This document shows positions 16,826 through 26,630 of a stretch of DNA of 64,000 nucleotides, piece by piece. How positions within the stretch are numbered: the first letter of the stretch is position 1; every line of letters begins with the position of its first letter. Below the pieces are notes generated by a model that worked only from the letters and a program-made list of their open reading frames with translations, did no database searches and had not been told where the DNA came from. Made by a program: the position numbers and the translations under genes. Source of the stretch: Romboutsia hominis (lineage in GTDB: Bacteria; Bacillota; Clostridia; Peptostreptococcales; Peptostreptococcaceae); assembly GCF_900002575.1 (NCBI RefSeq), contig NZ_LN650648.1, positions 1,488,001 through 1,552,000 on the forward strand, read 5' to 3'.

Positions 16826-18316
16826 TTATGAATATACAGTCACACTTTCTTTTTCTTCTTTTTGTTTCTTCTTTAATCTAATATTTGGCTCACTTGGTAA
16901 ACCAAACTTAGGAATAAATTTATCAAGTCCAGTTAATGTTAATATAAGTATAGATCCAACTGTAACGTATGCCATAACATTGTATTTTATTATATCAAAT
17001 GCTACGAATTGATGAAGTGGATACACAGCTGTTAGTATCCCTAAATAGAACCCTATATAAACATGCCATGGTATTAATTGAGAACCAAATACCCCTAGAG
17101 AACTAGAGAAAGTAGCGTTTCTTAAACGTAGTTGGTATAAATCTTCTTCACTACCCTCTACATTATTTTCAACTAATTCTTTAGTTATAGGTCCTACTGT
17201 AACAATTTGTGCCATTTCATCTGCAAGTGCAGCATTTCCTACTAAACATAATAAACCATTCATAAACATTAATTGTTTTACATTTCTAGCAAGGAACATA
17301 ACTAAATTTGATAGTGGTTCAAAAGCCTTCATCTTAGACATTATTCCCCCAAATGCTCCAACCCACATCATCATTACTATAACCCAAGAACCTGCGTCTG
17401 CAAATCCACTCATCATTAATTTTAAAAATCCGTTTAAAGAATCTACAGTTCCTGCAAAAATTCCAAATATAAATGATGATACTATACCAACAGATAAACA
17501 TGCTAATGTAGGTAAACCTTTAATAGCTACTGCTAAAACAAGTAATAATGGTATTGCCATATAGTATGGCACTCCTGTTTTTACTTGATTTAAAAGTTCT
17601 ACTGCTGATGGTCTTTCAACCCCTAAATCAGTCATTACTTGCGCTGGTATTTGATCTATTGCTAGTGCAGCATTTGCAGATTCTGTTGGTAACCCCATAG
17701 ACATACTTAATCCATATATAAATACTATAGATATTATTAAGCATACTATAGACCATGGTCCTTGAGATTTGATTCTATCTATTACTTCAACACCTTGCAT
17801 ACCAGAACTTACAACTGTTGTATCTGATATAAGCCCTATATTGTCTCCAAAACAAGCTCCTCCAGCTATAGATGCAGTTGTCAATAATATACTACCACCA
17901 ACCATATGATTTAACCATAAAAATATTGGAGCACATGCTGCAAAAGTTCCCCATGAAGTTCCAGTAGCTACTGAAAGTATACCAGTAACTATAAATGCAA
18001 CAACTGCAACAGTTCTACCTGTTACTCCTAGAGAAAGTGCTATATTAACTATCGAAGCGCCAACTCCTGTAGCCATAAATGCTTCTGCCATAGCATAAGC
18101 AAGCATTAGTATAAAGAAAACTAAATTTAAATGTTTTACATTGTCAACTGCACAGTCAACTAAATCATTAAATTTAAGCTTGTCTGTTATTGATGCTACA
18201 ATAAATGCATATATTGTAGCTATTGGAGCTGCTATTAAGCAGTCCATACCCGAAATCATTAGACCTGCCAGCATAAATACTGGTGAAAATTTTAATAGTC
18301 CAATCCAAAACCCCAT
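16826..18316 (-). CDS. nhaC: NhaC-family Na+/H+ antiporter-like transporter, end of the lysine cluster
   Basis: A 496-residue polytopic membrane protein of the NhaC/ion-transporter superfamily. Conserved segments include ATGTSWGTFAACAPI, GGACFGDNIGLISDTT and ALADEMAQI. AAGGGGG is suitably placed before the ATG. It follows kamE at the promoter-distal end of the lysine-fermentation genes and shares their orientation. NhaC-type genes recur next to lysine degradation genes, so it may exchange lysine or a product against Na+/H+, or simply manage pH. The substrate is inference. Confidence 0.75.
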   Translation of the reverse strand: MGFWIGLLKFSPVFMLAGLMISGMDCLIAAPIATIYAFIVASITDKLKFNDLVDCAVDNVKHLNLVFFILMLAYAMAEAFMATGVGASIVNIALSLGVTGRTVAVVAFIVTGILSVATGTSWGTFAACAPIFLWLNHMVGGSILLTTASIAGGACFGDNIGLISDTTVVSSGMQGVEVIDRIKSQGPWSIVCLIISIVFIYGLSMSMGLPTESANAALAIDQIPAQVMTDLGVERPSAVELLNQVKTGVPYYMAIPLLLVLAVAIKGLPTLACLSVGIVSSFIFGIFAGTVDSLNGFLKLMMSGFADAGSWVIVMMMWVGAFGGIMSKMKAFEPLSNLVMFLARNVKQLMFMNGLLCLVGNAALADEMAQIVTVGPITKELVENNVEGSEEDLYQLRLRNATFSSSLGVFGSQLIPWHVYIGFYLGILTAVYPLHQFVAFDIIKYNVMAYVTVGSILILTLTGLDKFIPKFGLPSEPNIRLKKKQKEEKESVTVYS

Positions 18317-18395
18317 AAAATGAGCCCCCTTGATATAATGTATAATTGATAATGTATTTAATTTAGGTTAAACCTAACACTATCCAGTAACTTTT

Positions 18396-18428
18396 CAGAC
18401 TTATGCACTGTCATAATGCATAAGTCTG
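18396..18428. promoter_or_regulatory. 12-bp inverted repeat between kamE and nhaC
   Basis: CAGACTTATGCA and TGCATAAGTCTG pair perfectly around a 9-nt loop. On the minus strand the stem is followed only by GAAAAG, not a T-run. It is therefore a weak terminator, an RNA-processing stem or an operator upstream of nhaC. The rest of the 320-bp gap holds a small TTAGGTTAAACCTAA palindrome at 18362-18376 and no gene. Confidence 0.45.
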
Positions 18429-18639
18429 TTGATTTTAACCATAAAGCACTACTTAAATTTTGGTTATTAAAAAAATATTGTTACATCCTATAAATAAACA
18501 TTATACTTATTCTAATTGTCATTATGTTATGTCAGTTTTTGTTTAATTTTATATAATATTTCTATAAATTTTTAATTATTTTCATCAGATGCTGTAGTAT
18601 AACAATTTCCTCGGTTGATTTATAAATATCTGATTTTCA

Positions 18640-19425
18640 TTATACTAAGTTTCTATTTACTAACTCAGTTACAAAGAAACTTCCTACATCTTGTGCAAAT
18701 TTACCTGGACCAAATCCTGCATCATATCCTAATTCTTTTGCAAGTTCATGACTTATTCTTGGTCCACCACAAAGAAGTACTACTTTATCACGTAAACCTT
18801 CAGCTTCTAATAATTCTACTAAGTTAGTTAAGTTTTCTATATGAACGTTTTTTTGAGTTACAGTTTGAGAAACTAATAATACATCAGCTTTAAGTTCTAC
18901 TGCTTTTCTTATAAACTCTTCATTAGGAACTTGACTTCCTAAGTTATAAGCTTCTATTCCTTCATATCTTTCTAGTCCATAGTTTCCTGCATAACCTTTC
19001 ATATTCATTATTGCATCTATTCCAACTGTATGTGCATCAGTTCCTGTACTTGCACCTACTACTACTATATCTCTTTTTATATTTTCTTTTATATACTCTT
19101 CTATTTCATATTTATCCATAGTATCTTCTTGTGCTACTTCTACATGTATATCTTCGTAATTTACACCTTTTTCTAAACTTCCATATACAACATAGAAAGT
19201 AAATTCACTATCAAGTGCTTTATGATGTGCTACATTTATATCACTAAGCCCCATATTTTTAGCTGTAAGTTTTGCTGCTTCTATACCTTTTTCATCATCT
19301 TTTATTGGTAATGTAAAACTTACTTGTACTTTAGCATCGTTTAATGTATCTCCATAAGGTTTTAAATTTTTTAAATCAAGGTTTTTATCATATTCCTTAT
19401 TGTCCATAGAATATAGTCCGCTCAT
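18640..19425 (-). CDS. kamE: D-lysine 5,6-aminomutase beta subunit
   Basis: Cobalamin-binding subunit of the AdoCbl/PLP enzyme that moves the terminal amino group of D-lysine (or beta-lysine) to C5. The B12 base-off motif DAHTVG supplies the axial His. The PLP-binding Lys is in NMKGYAGNYG at residue 143, equivalent to Lys144 of the characterised enzyme. The start is ATG 19425, 8 nt after AGGAGGG and overlapping the kamD stop in TAATG; a TTG six bases upstream is less likely. It works as a complex with KamD and needs KamB/KamC to remove inactivated cofactor. Confidence 0.95.
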   Translation of the reverse strand: MSGLYSMDNKEYDKNLDLKNLKPYGDTLNDAKVQVSFTLPIKDDEKGIEAAKLTAKNMGLSDINVAHHKALDSEFTFYVVYGSLEKGVNYEDIHVEVAQEDTMDKYEIEEYIKENIKRDIVVVGASTGTDAHTVGIDAIMNMKGYAGNYGLERYEGIEAYNLGSQVPNEEFIRKAVELKADVLLVSQTVTQKNVHIENLTNLVELLEAEGLRDKVVLLCGGPRISHELAKELGYDAGFGPGKFAQDVGSFFVTELVNRNLV

Positions 19426-21002
19426 TAACAATTCCCTCCTAATACTAACTCTTTTTCTAACATTAGTTCTATAAATGGATTGAAGTACATAGCTTCTTTC
19501 ATAACAACTCCATCAAGACCTTTTCCACCATCTATTGGTCTTTTTATACCTGCAAATTTACCTTGTTCTAATGTTTTAAATAATCCATCTTTTTCTATTT
19601 GAGAAATTAATTCATATGCATTGTTTAAAACTTCATTAACTCTATTACACATTATTCCATCTTTTTTAAACTCTATTTCACTTCCTAGATCTTTCATAGT
19701 ATTAAATATATACTTAGCATTGTCTATTGAAAGTGCTCTATCTGATATAAATGGAGTATGAATTGCTTCTGTAAGCATTCCTAATAAGTGTAATTTTTGA
19801 TCTGTCATTATAGTTACCATATTAAATAATGCATCTTGTACTTGACCTTTAAATATATCACCAGTCATAAACTTAGTTGGTGGCATATACTTAAGAGGTG
19901 CTTTAGGGAATATTTCTCTAGCCATTTGAGCTTGAGCTAATTCATATAAGAATCCATTTTCAACATCAGGGCTTATTTCAAATGCATGTCCAAGTCCCAT
20001 TTGTTCTTCAGGTAATCCTGCAACTAATGCAAATTGCTCATTTATAAATTGAGATGCAAGTACAGTATGTGCTTCTTCTACTGCATCTGCTGTTGTTAAG
20101 TAGTTATCTTCACCAGTGTTTATTATAACTCCGGCAAATCCATTTATTATTCTTGAGAAGTATTGGTCTATCATTGTTCTTTTCATATTTATATCTCTAA
20201 ATAATATTCCATATAAAGCATCATTTAGCATAACGTCTAATCTATTTTGTGCTCCTAGTGCTGCTATTTCTGGCATACATAATCCTGAACAGTAGTTGCA
20301 AAGTCTTATATATCTTCCAAGTTCAGCCCCAACCTTATCAAGTGCTTCTCTCATTAATCTGAAGTTTTCACCTGTTGCATAAGTTCCTCCAAATCCTTCA
20401 GTCGTAGCACCATATGGAACATAGTCAAGTAAACTTTGTCCAGTTGTTCTTATAACTGCGATTATATCCGCTCCTTGCTTTGCAGCTGCTACAGCTTGAG
20501 TTATATCTTCGTATATATTTCCTGTAGCTACTATTACATATAAGTATGGTCCACTTTTATCTCCATACTCATTTAAGAATTCTTCTCTTTTATTTCTATT
20601 TGCCTTTATTTGATCTACACTTTGTTTAGCTATTTCATTTATTTTAAGCTTAACATCAAATACATCATGCTCTTTAAGGGAACATAGATCTAATTCTCCT
20701 TGAGATACTTTTTGTGATATCTCTTGTGGAGTAAGTCCTGTATTTATCATAGCATTACCTATATAATAAGCAACCCCCATACCTAAAGAGCCATTGTTTG
20801 AGTTTTTAATGCTATCTACAACTACGTTTGGAAGTGGCACACCAAATTCATCTACTCCATCTACGCCAAATAGTCTAAGTATACTTCTTTCAACTGTTAC
20901 TGTAGTGTGTTTGTTTATAAATTCTTGTGTATCTAACACTATATTACGCGCTGATTCACGAGCTTTTTCCACTATACTAAAATCTAAATTTAACTTACTC
21001 AT
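19425..21002 (-). CDS. kamD: D-lysine 5,6-aminomutase alpha subunit
   Basis: Large catalytic TIM-barrel subunit of lysine 5,6-aminomutase, 525 residues, the family's usual size. Recognisable stretches are GVDEFGVPLPNVVVDS, RTTGQSLLDYVPYGATTEG and LAGLPEEQMGLGHAFE. Together with KamE it binds AdoCbl and PLP and converts beta-lysine to 3,5-diaminohexanoate in the anaerobic lysine pathway. It is preceded by a good GGGGGAT site and coupled to kamE through a TAATG overlap. Confidence 0.95.
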   Translation of the reverse strand: MSKLNLDFSIVEKARESARNIVLDTQEFINKHTTVTVERSILRLFGVDGVDEFGVPLPNVVVDSIKNSNNGSLGMGVAYYIGNAMINTGLTPQEISQKVSQGELDLCSLKEHDVFDVKLKINEIAKQSVDQIKANRNKREEFLNEYGDKSGPYLYVIVATGNIYEDITQAVAAAKQGADIIAVIRTTGQSLLDYVPYGATTEGFGGTYATGENFRLMREALDKVGAELGRYIRLCNYCSGLCMPEIAALGAQNRLDVMLNDALYGILFRDINMKRTMIDQYFSRIINGFAGVIINTGEDNYLTTADAVEEAHTVLASQFINEQFALVAGLPEEQMGLGHAFEISPDVENGFLYELAQAQMAREIFPKAPLKYMPPTKFMTGDIFKGQVQDALFNMVTIMTDQKLHLLGMLTEAIHTPFISDRALSIDNAKYIFNTMKDLGSEIEFKKDGIMCNRVNEVLNNAYELISQIEKDGLFKTLEQGKFAGIKRPIDGGKGLDGVVMKEAMYFNPFIELMLEKELVLGGNC

Positions 21003-21015
21003 ATTAATCCCCCTT

Positions 21016-21085
21016 AAGCTTTATTTACTTAGTTTGTCAGCTATATCTACAAGCTTTATTTACTTAGCTTATCAGCTATATCTAC
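21016..21085. repeat. 35-bp tandem duplication of the kamC 3' end
   Basis: 21016-21050 repeats 21051-21085 with two differences. The inner copy is the last nine codons, stop and six following bases of kamC. The outer copy lies after the stop and could still encode VDIADKLSK plus stop. Both differences are synonymous (GAT/GAC, AAG/AAA). Confidence 0.9.
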
Positions 21086-22495
21086 TATTTCATTATCTAA
21101 TCCTAATAATCTACATATATTTATAGCATCTTTTGGAACTTTAGTTTCTTTACTTACTTTCTCTAATCTGTAATCCATGTATTCTTGAAGTATTTGTACA
21201 CCTTTTGAACTTTTACCTACTCCAATCTTTAAATCTATTTGACGTTTTAAACCATCAAAATCTACATTTTTAAGACCTACTACTTGGTAATAAGTAACAT
21301 CATCTATATTTATATCATCTAGATGTGTAGATATTAAGCTTATAGAATTGTACTTTTTAAAATATTCACATATTGCTTTTAGTAGTAACCTTCCCTCTAT
21401 CGGATTGGTTCCCCTTGCAAATTCATCTAATGCAATAAATCCATCCCTTAACTTCATAAGTTTTGTTATTTCTTTTAACTTTAGGATCTCTGCTCCAAAT
21501 GTACTTAGACCTTTGTTTATATCTTGCATATCATCACTTATTATGTATATAAAGTCTAATACACATAAGTTAGCCTCTTTGGCAAATACATAAAATCCAC
21601 ATTGGAATAAATATAGGTTAAGTGCTATAGTTTTCATACTTACACTTTTTCCACCCATATTAGCACCACTTATTATAGTAATTTTTTTATCTATATCTAT
21701 GGTTATTGGAATATATTCCTTATTTTGTGAACTTAAAATTGTCTGAAGACTCGGATTTATAAGATCTTTAAAGAAAATTTTATTTTCTCTATTTATATTA
21801 GGTTTTATAGCATTATACTTAAGTGCTAAATTTGCTTTAGCAATAAGTAAATCTAACTTCCCTATAGATTTTATATTTTCATTTATATCATTTAAATAGT
21901 TATACAACTTTTCACTTAGTGCTTTTCTTATTCTTAACTCTTCTTGTTCCTCATTTACAACAATCTCTAGTCTTTCTTGTTTTAATTTTTCTATATTATC
22001 TTTATCAGTTTCACTAAATATTTTCTTTTCAATATTTAACTTATTTTGTCTAATATGCAATAACTTTTTACTATATGCACCATATATTTGAAATGTAGTT
22101 AAATTTAATTCATCTGGATCTAACATCTTTACAACTGCATCTAAGTTTTTAAAGTTTATATAATCTATATTAATATTCAATTTTAAATAATTTTTTATTA
22201 TTTCATTAGTATTTATAGCAAAGTTTTTTATTTCAAACAGTTCTATTTCGTCTAATGCATTTTTCTGTTTTAACCGATTTAGAGTATTTGTTATATTTTT
22301 AATTTTACAAAACTCATATTGTATATTATCATACACCATGTCATTTTCTTTTAAGCTATTAATCATATTCTCTATATAATTAAGTTCTTTTATTAATTTT
22401 TCACTATTTTCTTTTTTATATATTTTTATATTAGCTTTTTCTTTCTCTCCATATGGTGTAATTGTATTTACTTCGTTTATTATAAATGACTTAAT
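21056..22495 (-). CDS. kamC: Lysine 5,6-aminomutase reactivase ATPase, MutS-like
   Basis: MutS-related ATPase that with KamB is thought to reactivate lysine 5,6-aminomutase by releasing damaged cobalamin. Walker A is GANMGGKSVSMKT, Walker B is GFIALDEFARGTNP, and a helical DNA-clamp-like middle lacks the mismatch-recognition domain. The first in-frame ATG is 22366, but the frame stays open upstream with plausible residues (INEVNTITPYGEKEKANIK). An ATT at 22495 sits 5 nt behind AAGAAGGTG and leaves a 33-bp gap to kamB, so I place the start there: 479 residues. The last codons are tandemly duplicated after the stop. Confidence 0.85.
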   Translation of the reverse strand: MKSFIINEVNTITPYGEKEKANIKIYKKENSEKLIKELNYIENMINSLKENDMVYDNIQYEFCKIKNITNTLNRLKQKNALDEIELFEIKNFAINTNEIIKNYLKLNINIDYINFKNLDAVVKMLDPDELNLTTFQIYGAYSKKLLHIRQNKLNIEKKIFSETDKDNIEKLKQERLEIVVNEEQEELRIRKALSEKLYNYLNDINENIKSIGKLDLLIAKANLALKYNAIKPNINRENKIFFKDLINPSLQTILSSQNKEYIPITIDIDKKITIISGANMGGKSVSMKTIALNLYLFQCGFYVFAKEANLCVLDFIYIISDDMQDINKGLSTFGAEILKLKEITKLMKLRDGFIALDEFARGTNPIEGRLLLKAICEYFKKYNSISLISTHLDDINIDDVTYYQVVGLKNVDFDGLKRQIDLKIGVGKSSKGVQILQEYMDYRLEKVSKETKVPKDAINICRLLGLDNEIVDIADKLSK

Positions 22496-22528
22496 ATAAT
22501 CACCTTCTTGTTTATAAAAGCTTAATTT

Positions 22529-23548
22529 CTAAACATTCATAACATTAAATACTTTTATATTAGTTTTACTTTGTATACTATCTATAAAATATTTATCATC
22601 AAAGCTATATCCTTCTATTGATGTTGGATTTATACTTAATCCAATTAGATTAACTTTATTTACAACCTTAATACTTCCTTTAAGCTTTATAAACTTATCA
22701 AATATTTCCTTATCTAAAAATATCTTTGTACTATCGCTGACCAATATAGTTATATTTTTATAGTTACTACCACTTTTTATAAAGTTGTTTATAAAATTAT
22801 TAGTAACTATTCCATTTACAACTATATACTTAGTATTTTCATCTACACTATCTATAATTTCTTTAGAAGAGTTTAGAGTTGTATTTATATTTAGGCATTT
22901 GTATGAATAATCCTTATTTACTAAGCTAATCTTATATTCTTTTATATTTTCATAAATTTCATAGAATTTATCATCATTTAATTTATCAAGATTTAGTATA
23001 TTAGCTTCATATATTATTTTTTCTATTGCCTTATTTATATCTTTATTTATTACAGCTCCACTACAAAATATTGTAGAATCTGTTATAGATGGTGAGCCCA
23101 ATGTCTTTCTAGATAAAGCCCCATCAACTATACTTAAGTCTGCACCAAAGTGATTTAATCTTTCACATATGTACTTTATTTGAGTGTTTATAGATGGACC
23201 TGCAAGTTCTATATATCCATCGCTTAAGGATCTAAATATAACTATATTCCCTAGTGGTGTTGTTATATTTGTAAGTTCTAGAATTTCTTTGGTTATATCA
23301 CTATTTAAAGCCAAACTATTAGCTGTAGCTATTATAGTATTTCTATTTACATATATCCTAGGTTTATCAGTTTTAGTAACAACATCTACACCTTCTCCAT
23401 CTACCCCAATTGATGTAAGTCCTAGTATTATATTTTTATTTATACATTCTTTTAATATATAATTTAAAGTAGTAGTTTTACCTACATTCTTGTAATTTCC
23501 TATAATAGACATACTCTTATATTTTAAAATTTCATTTAATATATCCAT
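22529..23548 (-). CDS. kamB: Lysine 5,6-aminomutase reactivase subunit KamB
   Basis: A 339-residue P-loop protein with GNYKNVGKTTT (residues 17-27) as Walker A, found with kamC in lysine-fermentation clusters. The central region (VDGALSRKTLGSPSITD) resembles other enzymes' reactivating chaperones. It probably forms the KamBC reactivase. AAGGATATAATT precedes the ATG. It is the first gene after the palindrome that separates it from kamA. Confidence 0.85.
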   Translation of the reverse strand: MDILNEILKYKSMSIIGNYKNVGKTTTLNYILKECINKNIILGLTSIGVDGEGVDVVTKTDKPRIYVNRNTIIATANSLALNSDITKEILELTNITTPLGNIVIFRSLSDGYIELAGPSINTQIKYICERLNHFGADLSIVDGALSRKTLGSPSITDSTIFCSGAVINKDINKAIEKIIYEANILNLDKLNDDKFYEIYENIKEYKISLVNKDYSYKCLNINTTLNSSKEIIDSVDENTKYIVVNGIVTNNFINNFIKSGSNYKNITILVSDSTKIFLDKEIFDKFIKLKGSIKVVNKVNLIGLSINPTSIEGYSFDDKYFIDSIQSKTNIKVFNVMNV

Positions 23549-23600
23549 AATTATATCCTTAAAAATTTAATCTAAGCGATGTAGATTTTAATGATTTTTC

Positions 23601-23640
23601 TAAAAGATATTATAGGTAATATTACCTATAATATCTTTTA
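23601..23640. terminator. 40-bp perfect palindrome between kamA and kamB
   Basis: Two 20-bp arms (core AGGTAAT/ATTACCT) without a spacer end in TCTTTTA on the minus strand. It lies 13 bp after the kamA stop. A partial terminator here would lower the output of kamBCDE-nhaC relative to the upstream genes, or the stem may protect a processed 3' end. Confidence 0.65.
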
Positions 23641-23653
23641 ATGTTAATTTTTA

Positions 23654-24913
23654 CTAACCTAATTGAGTACTTAGCTCTCTTTTCTTTCTATCTAATTCAG
23701 TTGGCTCAAGTACCATTCTTTCATTATTTAAAAGACCTGCTACCCCTACCTTATGAACTTCTTTTTCACCTTTGCAAACTTCACATTCACATGTATGATT
23801 GTAGTTTGTTGGCTCTGTATAAGTAGTTATAACACCTTCAAAGTTTCTAAGTATTACTTTATCGTAGCTTTGAGATATTACATAATTTGGCATAACTGGA
23901 GTTTTACCTCCACCACCTGGTGCATCTACAACAAATGTTGGTACACAGTATCCTGATGTATGTCCTCTTAATCCTTCTATTATTTCTATACCTTTAGATA
24001 CTGGAGTTCTAAAGTGCTCTATTCCATTAGATAAATCACATTGATATATGTAATATGGTCTAACTCTTATTTTTACTAAATCATTAACTAATTTCTTCAT
24101 TACGTGCATGCAATCGTTTACCCCACGTAGTAAAACACTTTGGTTTCCTAGAGGTATACCTGCATCTGCCATCTTCTTACAAGCTTCTATAGATTCTTTA
24201 GTTATTTCATTTGGATGATTAAAGTGAGTGTTTAACCATACTGGATGATATTTCTTAAGCATATTTACTAAATTATCAGTTATTCTTTGTGGCATAACTA
24301 CTGGAGTTCTACTTCCTATTCTTATTATTTCAACATGTGGTATCTCTCTTAATTTGCTTATTATATACTCTAATCTCTCGTCACTCATTAAAAGTGCATC
24401 TCCACCTGATAATAATACATCTCTTATAACTGGAGTATTTCTTATATATTCTATAGCTTTATCTATTCTATCAACTGGTTGAGCTCCATCATTTTGTCCA
24501 GCAAATCTTCTTCTTGTACAGTGTCTACAATACATTGCACATTGGTCTGTTATTAAAAGTAATGCTCTATCTGGATATCTATGAGTAAGTCCTGGCACTG
24601 GTGAATCTCCATCTTCATGAAGTGGATCATCTAAATCAGCATCTGATACTTTAAGTTCACTTGCAACTGGTATAGCTTGCTTTCTTATTGGATCATTTGC
24701 ATTAGTTGGATCTATTAATGATAAGTAGTATGGAGTTATACTCATTCTAAGAGTTTTAAGGCACTCCTTAACCCCTTCTTCTTCACTTTCTGTAAGTGGT
24801 ATATATTTTTTTAATTCTTCAACTGTTGTTATTCTATTTTTTACTTGCCAAGTCCAATCATTCCATAATTCATTACTAACGTCTGTAAATATTTTTCTTT
24901 CCATAATCTCCAC
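23654..24913 (-). CDS. kamA: L-lysine 2,3-aminomutase
   Basis: Radical-SAM, PLP-dependent enzyme making L-beta-lysine from L-lysine, the first step of lysine fermentation. At 419 residues it is the expected length. The [4Fe-4S] cluster motif is CAMYCRHC, followed by TRRRFAG. DVLLSGGDALL is typical of the family, and PNYVISQSYDKVILRNFEG contains the PLP lysine region. The C-terminal CECEVCKG is a zinc-binding pair at the dimer interface. GGGGTGGAGATT precedes the ATG, and kdd ends 11 bp upstream. Confidence 0.96.
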   Translation of the reverse strand: MEIMERKIFTDVSNELWNDWTWQVKNRITTVEELKKYIPLTESEEEGVKECLKTLRMSITPYYLSLIDPTNANDPIRKQAIPVASELKVSDADLDDPLHEDGDSPVPGLTHRYPDRALLLITDQCAMYCRHCTRRRFAGQNDGAQPVDRIDKAIEYIRNTPVIRDVLLSGGDALLMSDERLEYIISKLREIPHVEIIRIGSRTPVVMPQRITDNLVNMLKKYHPVWLNTHFNHPNEITKESIEACKKMADAGIPLGNQSVLLRGVNDCMHVMKKLVNDLVKIRVRPYYIYQCDLSNGIEHFRTPVSKGIEIIEGLRGHTSGYCVPTFVVDAPGGGGKTPVMPNYVISQSYDKVILRNFEGVITTYTEPTNYNHTCECEVCKGEKEVHKVGVAGLLNNERMVLEPTELDRKKRELSTQLG

Positions 24914-24923
24914 CCCTTATATT

Positions 24924-25955
24924 TTATACATATAATTTTTTGAATATATTTCTTATTGTTTCACTTTCTCTTAAAGCTGCTATTGTAACATCTGCATGAC
25001 CTTTAGTGTATCCATTTCCTATTATCATATCTACATCTTTACCTACACCCTCAGCTCCAAGTGCTGCCTTTGTAAATGCTGTTGCCATTGAGAAGAAGTA
25101 TACTACTCCACCGTCTCTAACAGGTAGTATTGTACTCATTTCTGTATTTTGAACATTTACACAGTTTATAGCTAAATCTACCTCTTTTCCTTCATTAACT
25201 TCTAATACATTCTTAAGTACTTCATTAGGATTTTGTGCATCTACAGCTATAACTTCATCTACAAGGTTATTTTCTTTTAAGAATGCTTTTTGTTTTTCAT
25301 CTCTAACAAGTCCTATTACTCTACCATTTTTTCCAGCTTTCTTTTTAGCCTCATAACAGCAAAGCATTCCAGATTTACCAGCAGCTCCAAGTATTAAAAC
25401 ACTATCCCCTTCTTTAACTAACTTTTGTGTTTGAGCCGGAGCACCAGCAACATCAAGAGCAGCTAATGCTAGGTTTTCTTCCATATCTGTTGGTAATTTT
25501 GCATATATACCACTTTCAAATAATATAGCTTTTCCTTTTATTTCAACTCTATCTATATCTGCTTTTATGTCTATTATTTCATCTATTTTTAATGGAGTTA
25601 ATGATAATGATACAAGCGTAGCTATCTTATCTCCTATTTGTAAATCTGTTTTTCCTACTAAATCAGATCCTATTTTTTCTATTGTCCCTATTAACATTCC
25701 ACCAGAACCAGTAACTGGGTTTTGCATTTTCCCTTTTTCTTCTACTATTTCTAATATTCTTGACTTTATTTTTTCTACATCATGGTTACACTCTTCTTCT
25801 ATTTGAGTAAAACTTGCTGAATCTATGTTTAAAGCTTGAACATCTATTAATATTTCATTATCATAAATATTCATATCATTGTTTATTTTTTTAGCTGGTT
25901 GTGGAAGTACATTTTCCCCTATAACTCTGTGTGTTCCGTATTTACATCCTTTCAT
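24924..25955 (-). CDS. kdd: L-erythro-3,5-diaminohexanoate dehydrogenase
   Basis: NAD+-dependent enzyme removing the 3-amino group of 3,5-diaminohexanoate to give 5-amino-3-oxohexanoate and ammonia. It is 343 residues with a zinc-less MDR-like fold. The Rossmann motif is VLILGAAGKSGMLCCYEA, and the lysine-pathway family signature is MKGCKYGTHRVIGENVLPQP. It lies between atoA and kamA with 11-16 bp gaps, so it is co-transcribed. Confidence 0.95.
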   Translation of the reverse strand: MKGCKYGTHRVIGENVLPQPAKKINNDMNIYDNEILIDVQALNIDSASFTQIEEECNHDVEKIKSRILEIVEEKGKMQNPVTGSGGMLIGTIEKIGSDLVGKTDLQIGDKIATLVSLSLTPLKIDEIIDIKADIDRVEIKGKAILFESGIYAKLPTDMEENLALAALDVAGAPAQTQKLVKEGDSVLILGAAGKSGMLCCYEAKKKAGKNGRVIGLVRDEKQKAFLKENNLVDEVIAVDAQNPNEVLKNVLEVNEGKEVDLAINCVNVQNTEMSTILPVRDGGVVYFFSMATAFTKAALGAEGVGKDVDMIIGNGYTKGHADVTIAALRESETIRNIFKKLYV

Positions 25956-25970
25956 GACTAATCCCCCTTA

Positions 25971-26630
25971 TTATACTGTTTGTGCTTGCATATATACTAA
26001 ATCATCAGATATTATTAAATCTGCATCTGTCATTTCTCTTAATTCTTCAATTGTTACATCTTCACTTATTTCTTTTACAACTAAACCTTCTTTTGTTACT
26101 TCCATAACAGCAAGTTCAGTTATTATCATATCAACTACACCTTTTGCAGTTAATGGAAGAGTACACTCTTTAAGTATCTTAGATTTACCTTTTACAGTGT
26201 GTAGCATTGCAACTATAACCTTTTTAGCTCCAACTACTAAATCCATAGCTCCACCCATACCTGGAACCATTTTTCCAGGTACTATCCAGTTAGCTAGATT
26301 TCCATGTTGATCTACTTCTAAAGCTCCTAGAACTGTTACATCCACATGTCCTCCTCTTATAAGACCAAAAGACATTGATGAATCAAAGAAAGCTCCTTCT
26401 TCATTTATAGTTACAAATTGACCACCTGCATTAGTTATATATGGATCTACTTCATGTTCATTAGCAACTCTACCCATACCAACCATTCCATTTTCTGATT
26501 GGAAAATTACATTTATGCCTTCTTCTATGTAGTTTGCAGTTAATGTTGGAAGTCCTATCCCTAAATTTACTAATTGATTATTTTCAAATTCTTTAGCCAC
26601 TCTTTTAGCTATAATCTCTTTAGGATTCAT
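25971..26630 (-). CDS. atoA: Butyrate-acetoacetate CoA-transferase subunit B
   Basis: Beta subunit of the heterodimeric CoA transferase, 219 residues. The catalytic glutamate is Glu46 in [13 protein letters not shown], which forms the glutamyl-CoA thioester. It exchanges CoA between butyryl-CoA and acetoacetate in the last part of lysine fermentation. It abuts atoD with no intergenic space. Confidence 0.93.
   Translation of the reverse strand: MNPKEIIAKRVAKEFENNQLVNLGIGLPTLTANYIEEGINVIFQSENGMVGMGRVANEHEVDPYITNAGGQFVTINEEGAFFDSSMSFGLIRGGHVDVTVLGALEVDQHGNLANWIVPGKMVPGMGGAMDLVVGAKKVIVAMLHTVKGKSKILKECTLPLTAKGVVDMIITELAVMEVTKEGLVVKEISEDVTIEELREMTDADLIISDDLVYMQAQTV

Noticed and set aside
18396-18428. 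Lysine riboswitch upstream of nhaC
   Set aside because: Only a simple 12-bp hairpin is visible; the conserved multi-helix core of the lysine (L-box) riboswitch was not found.
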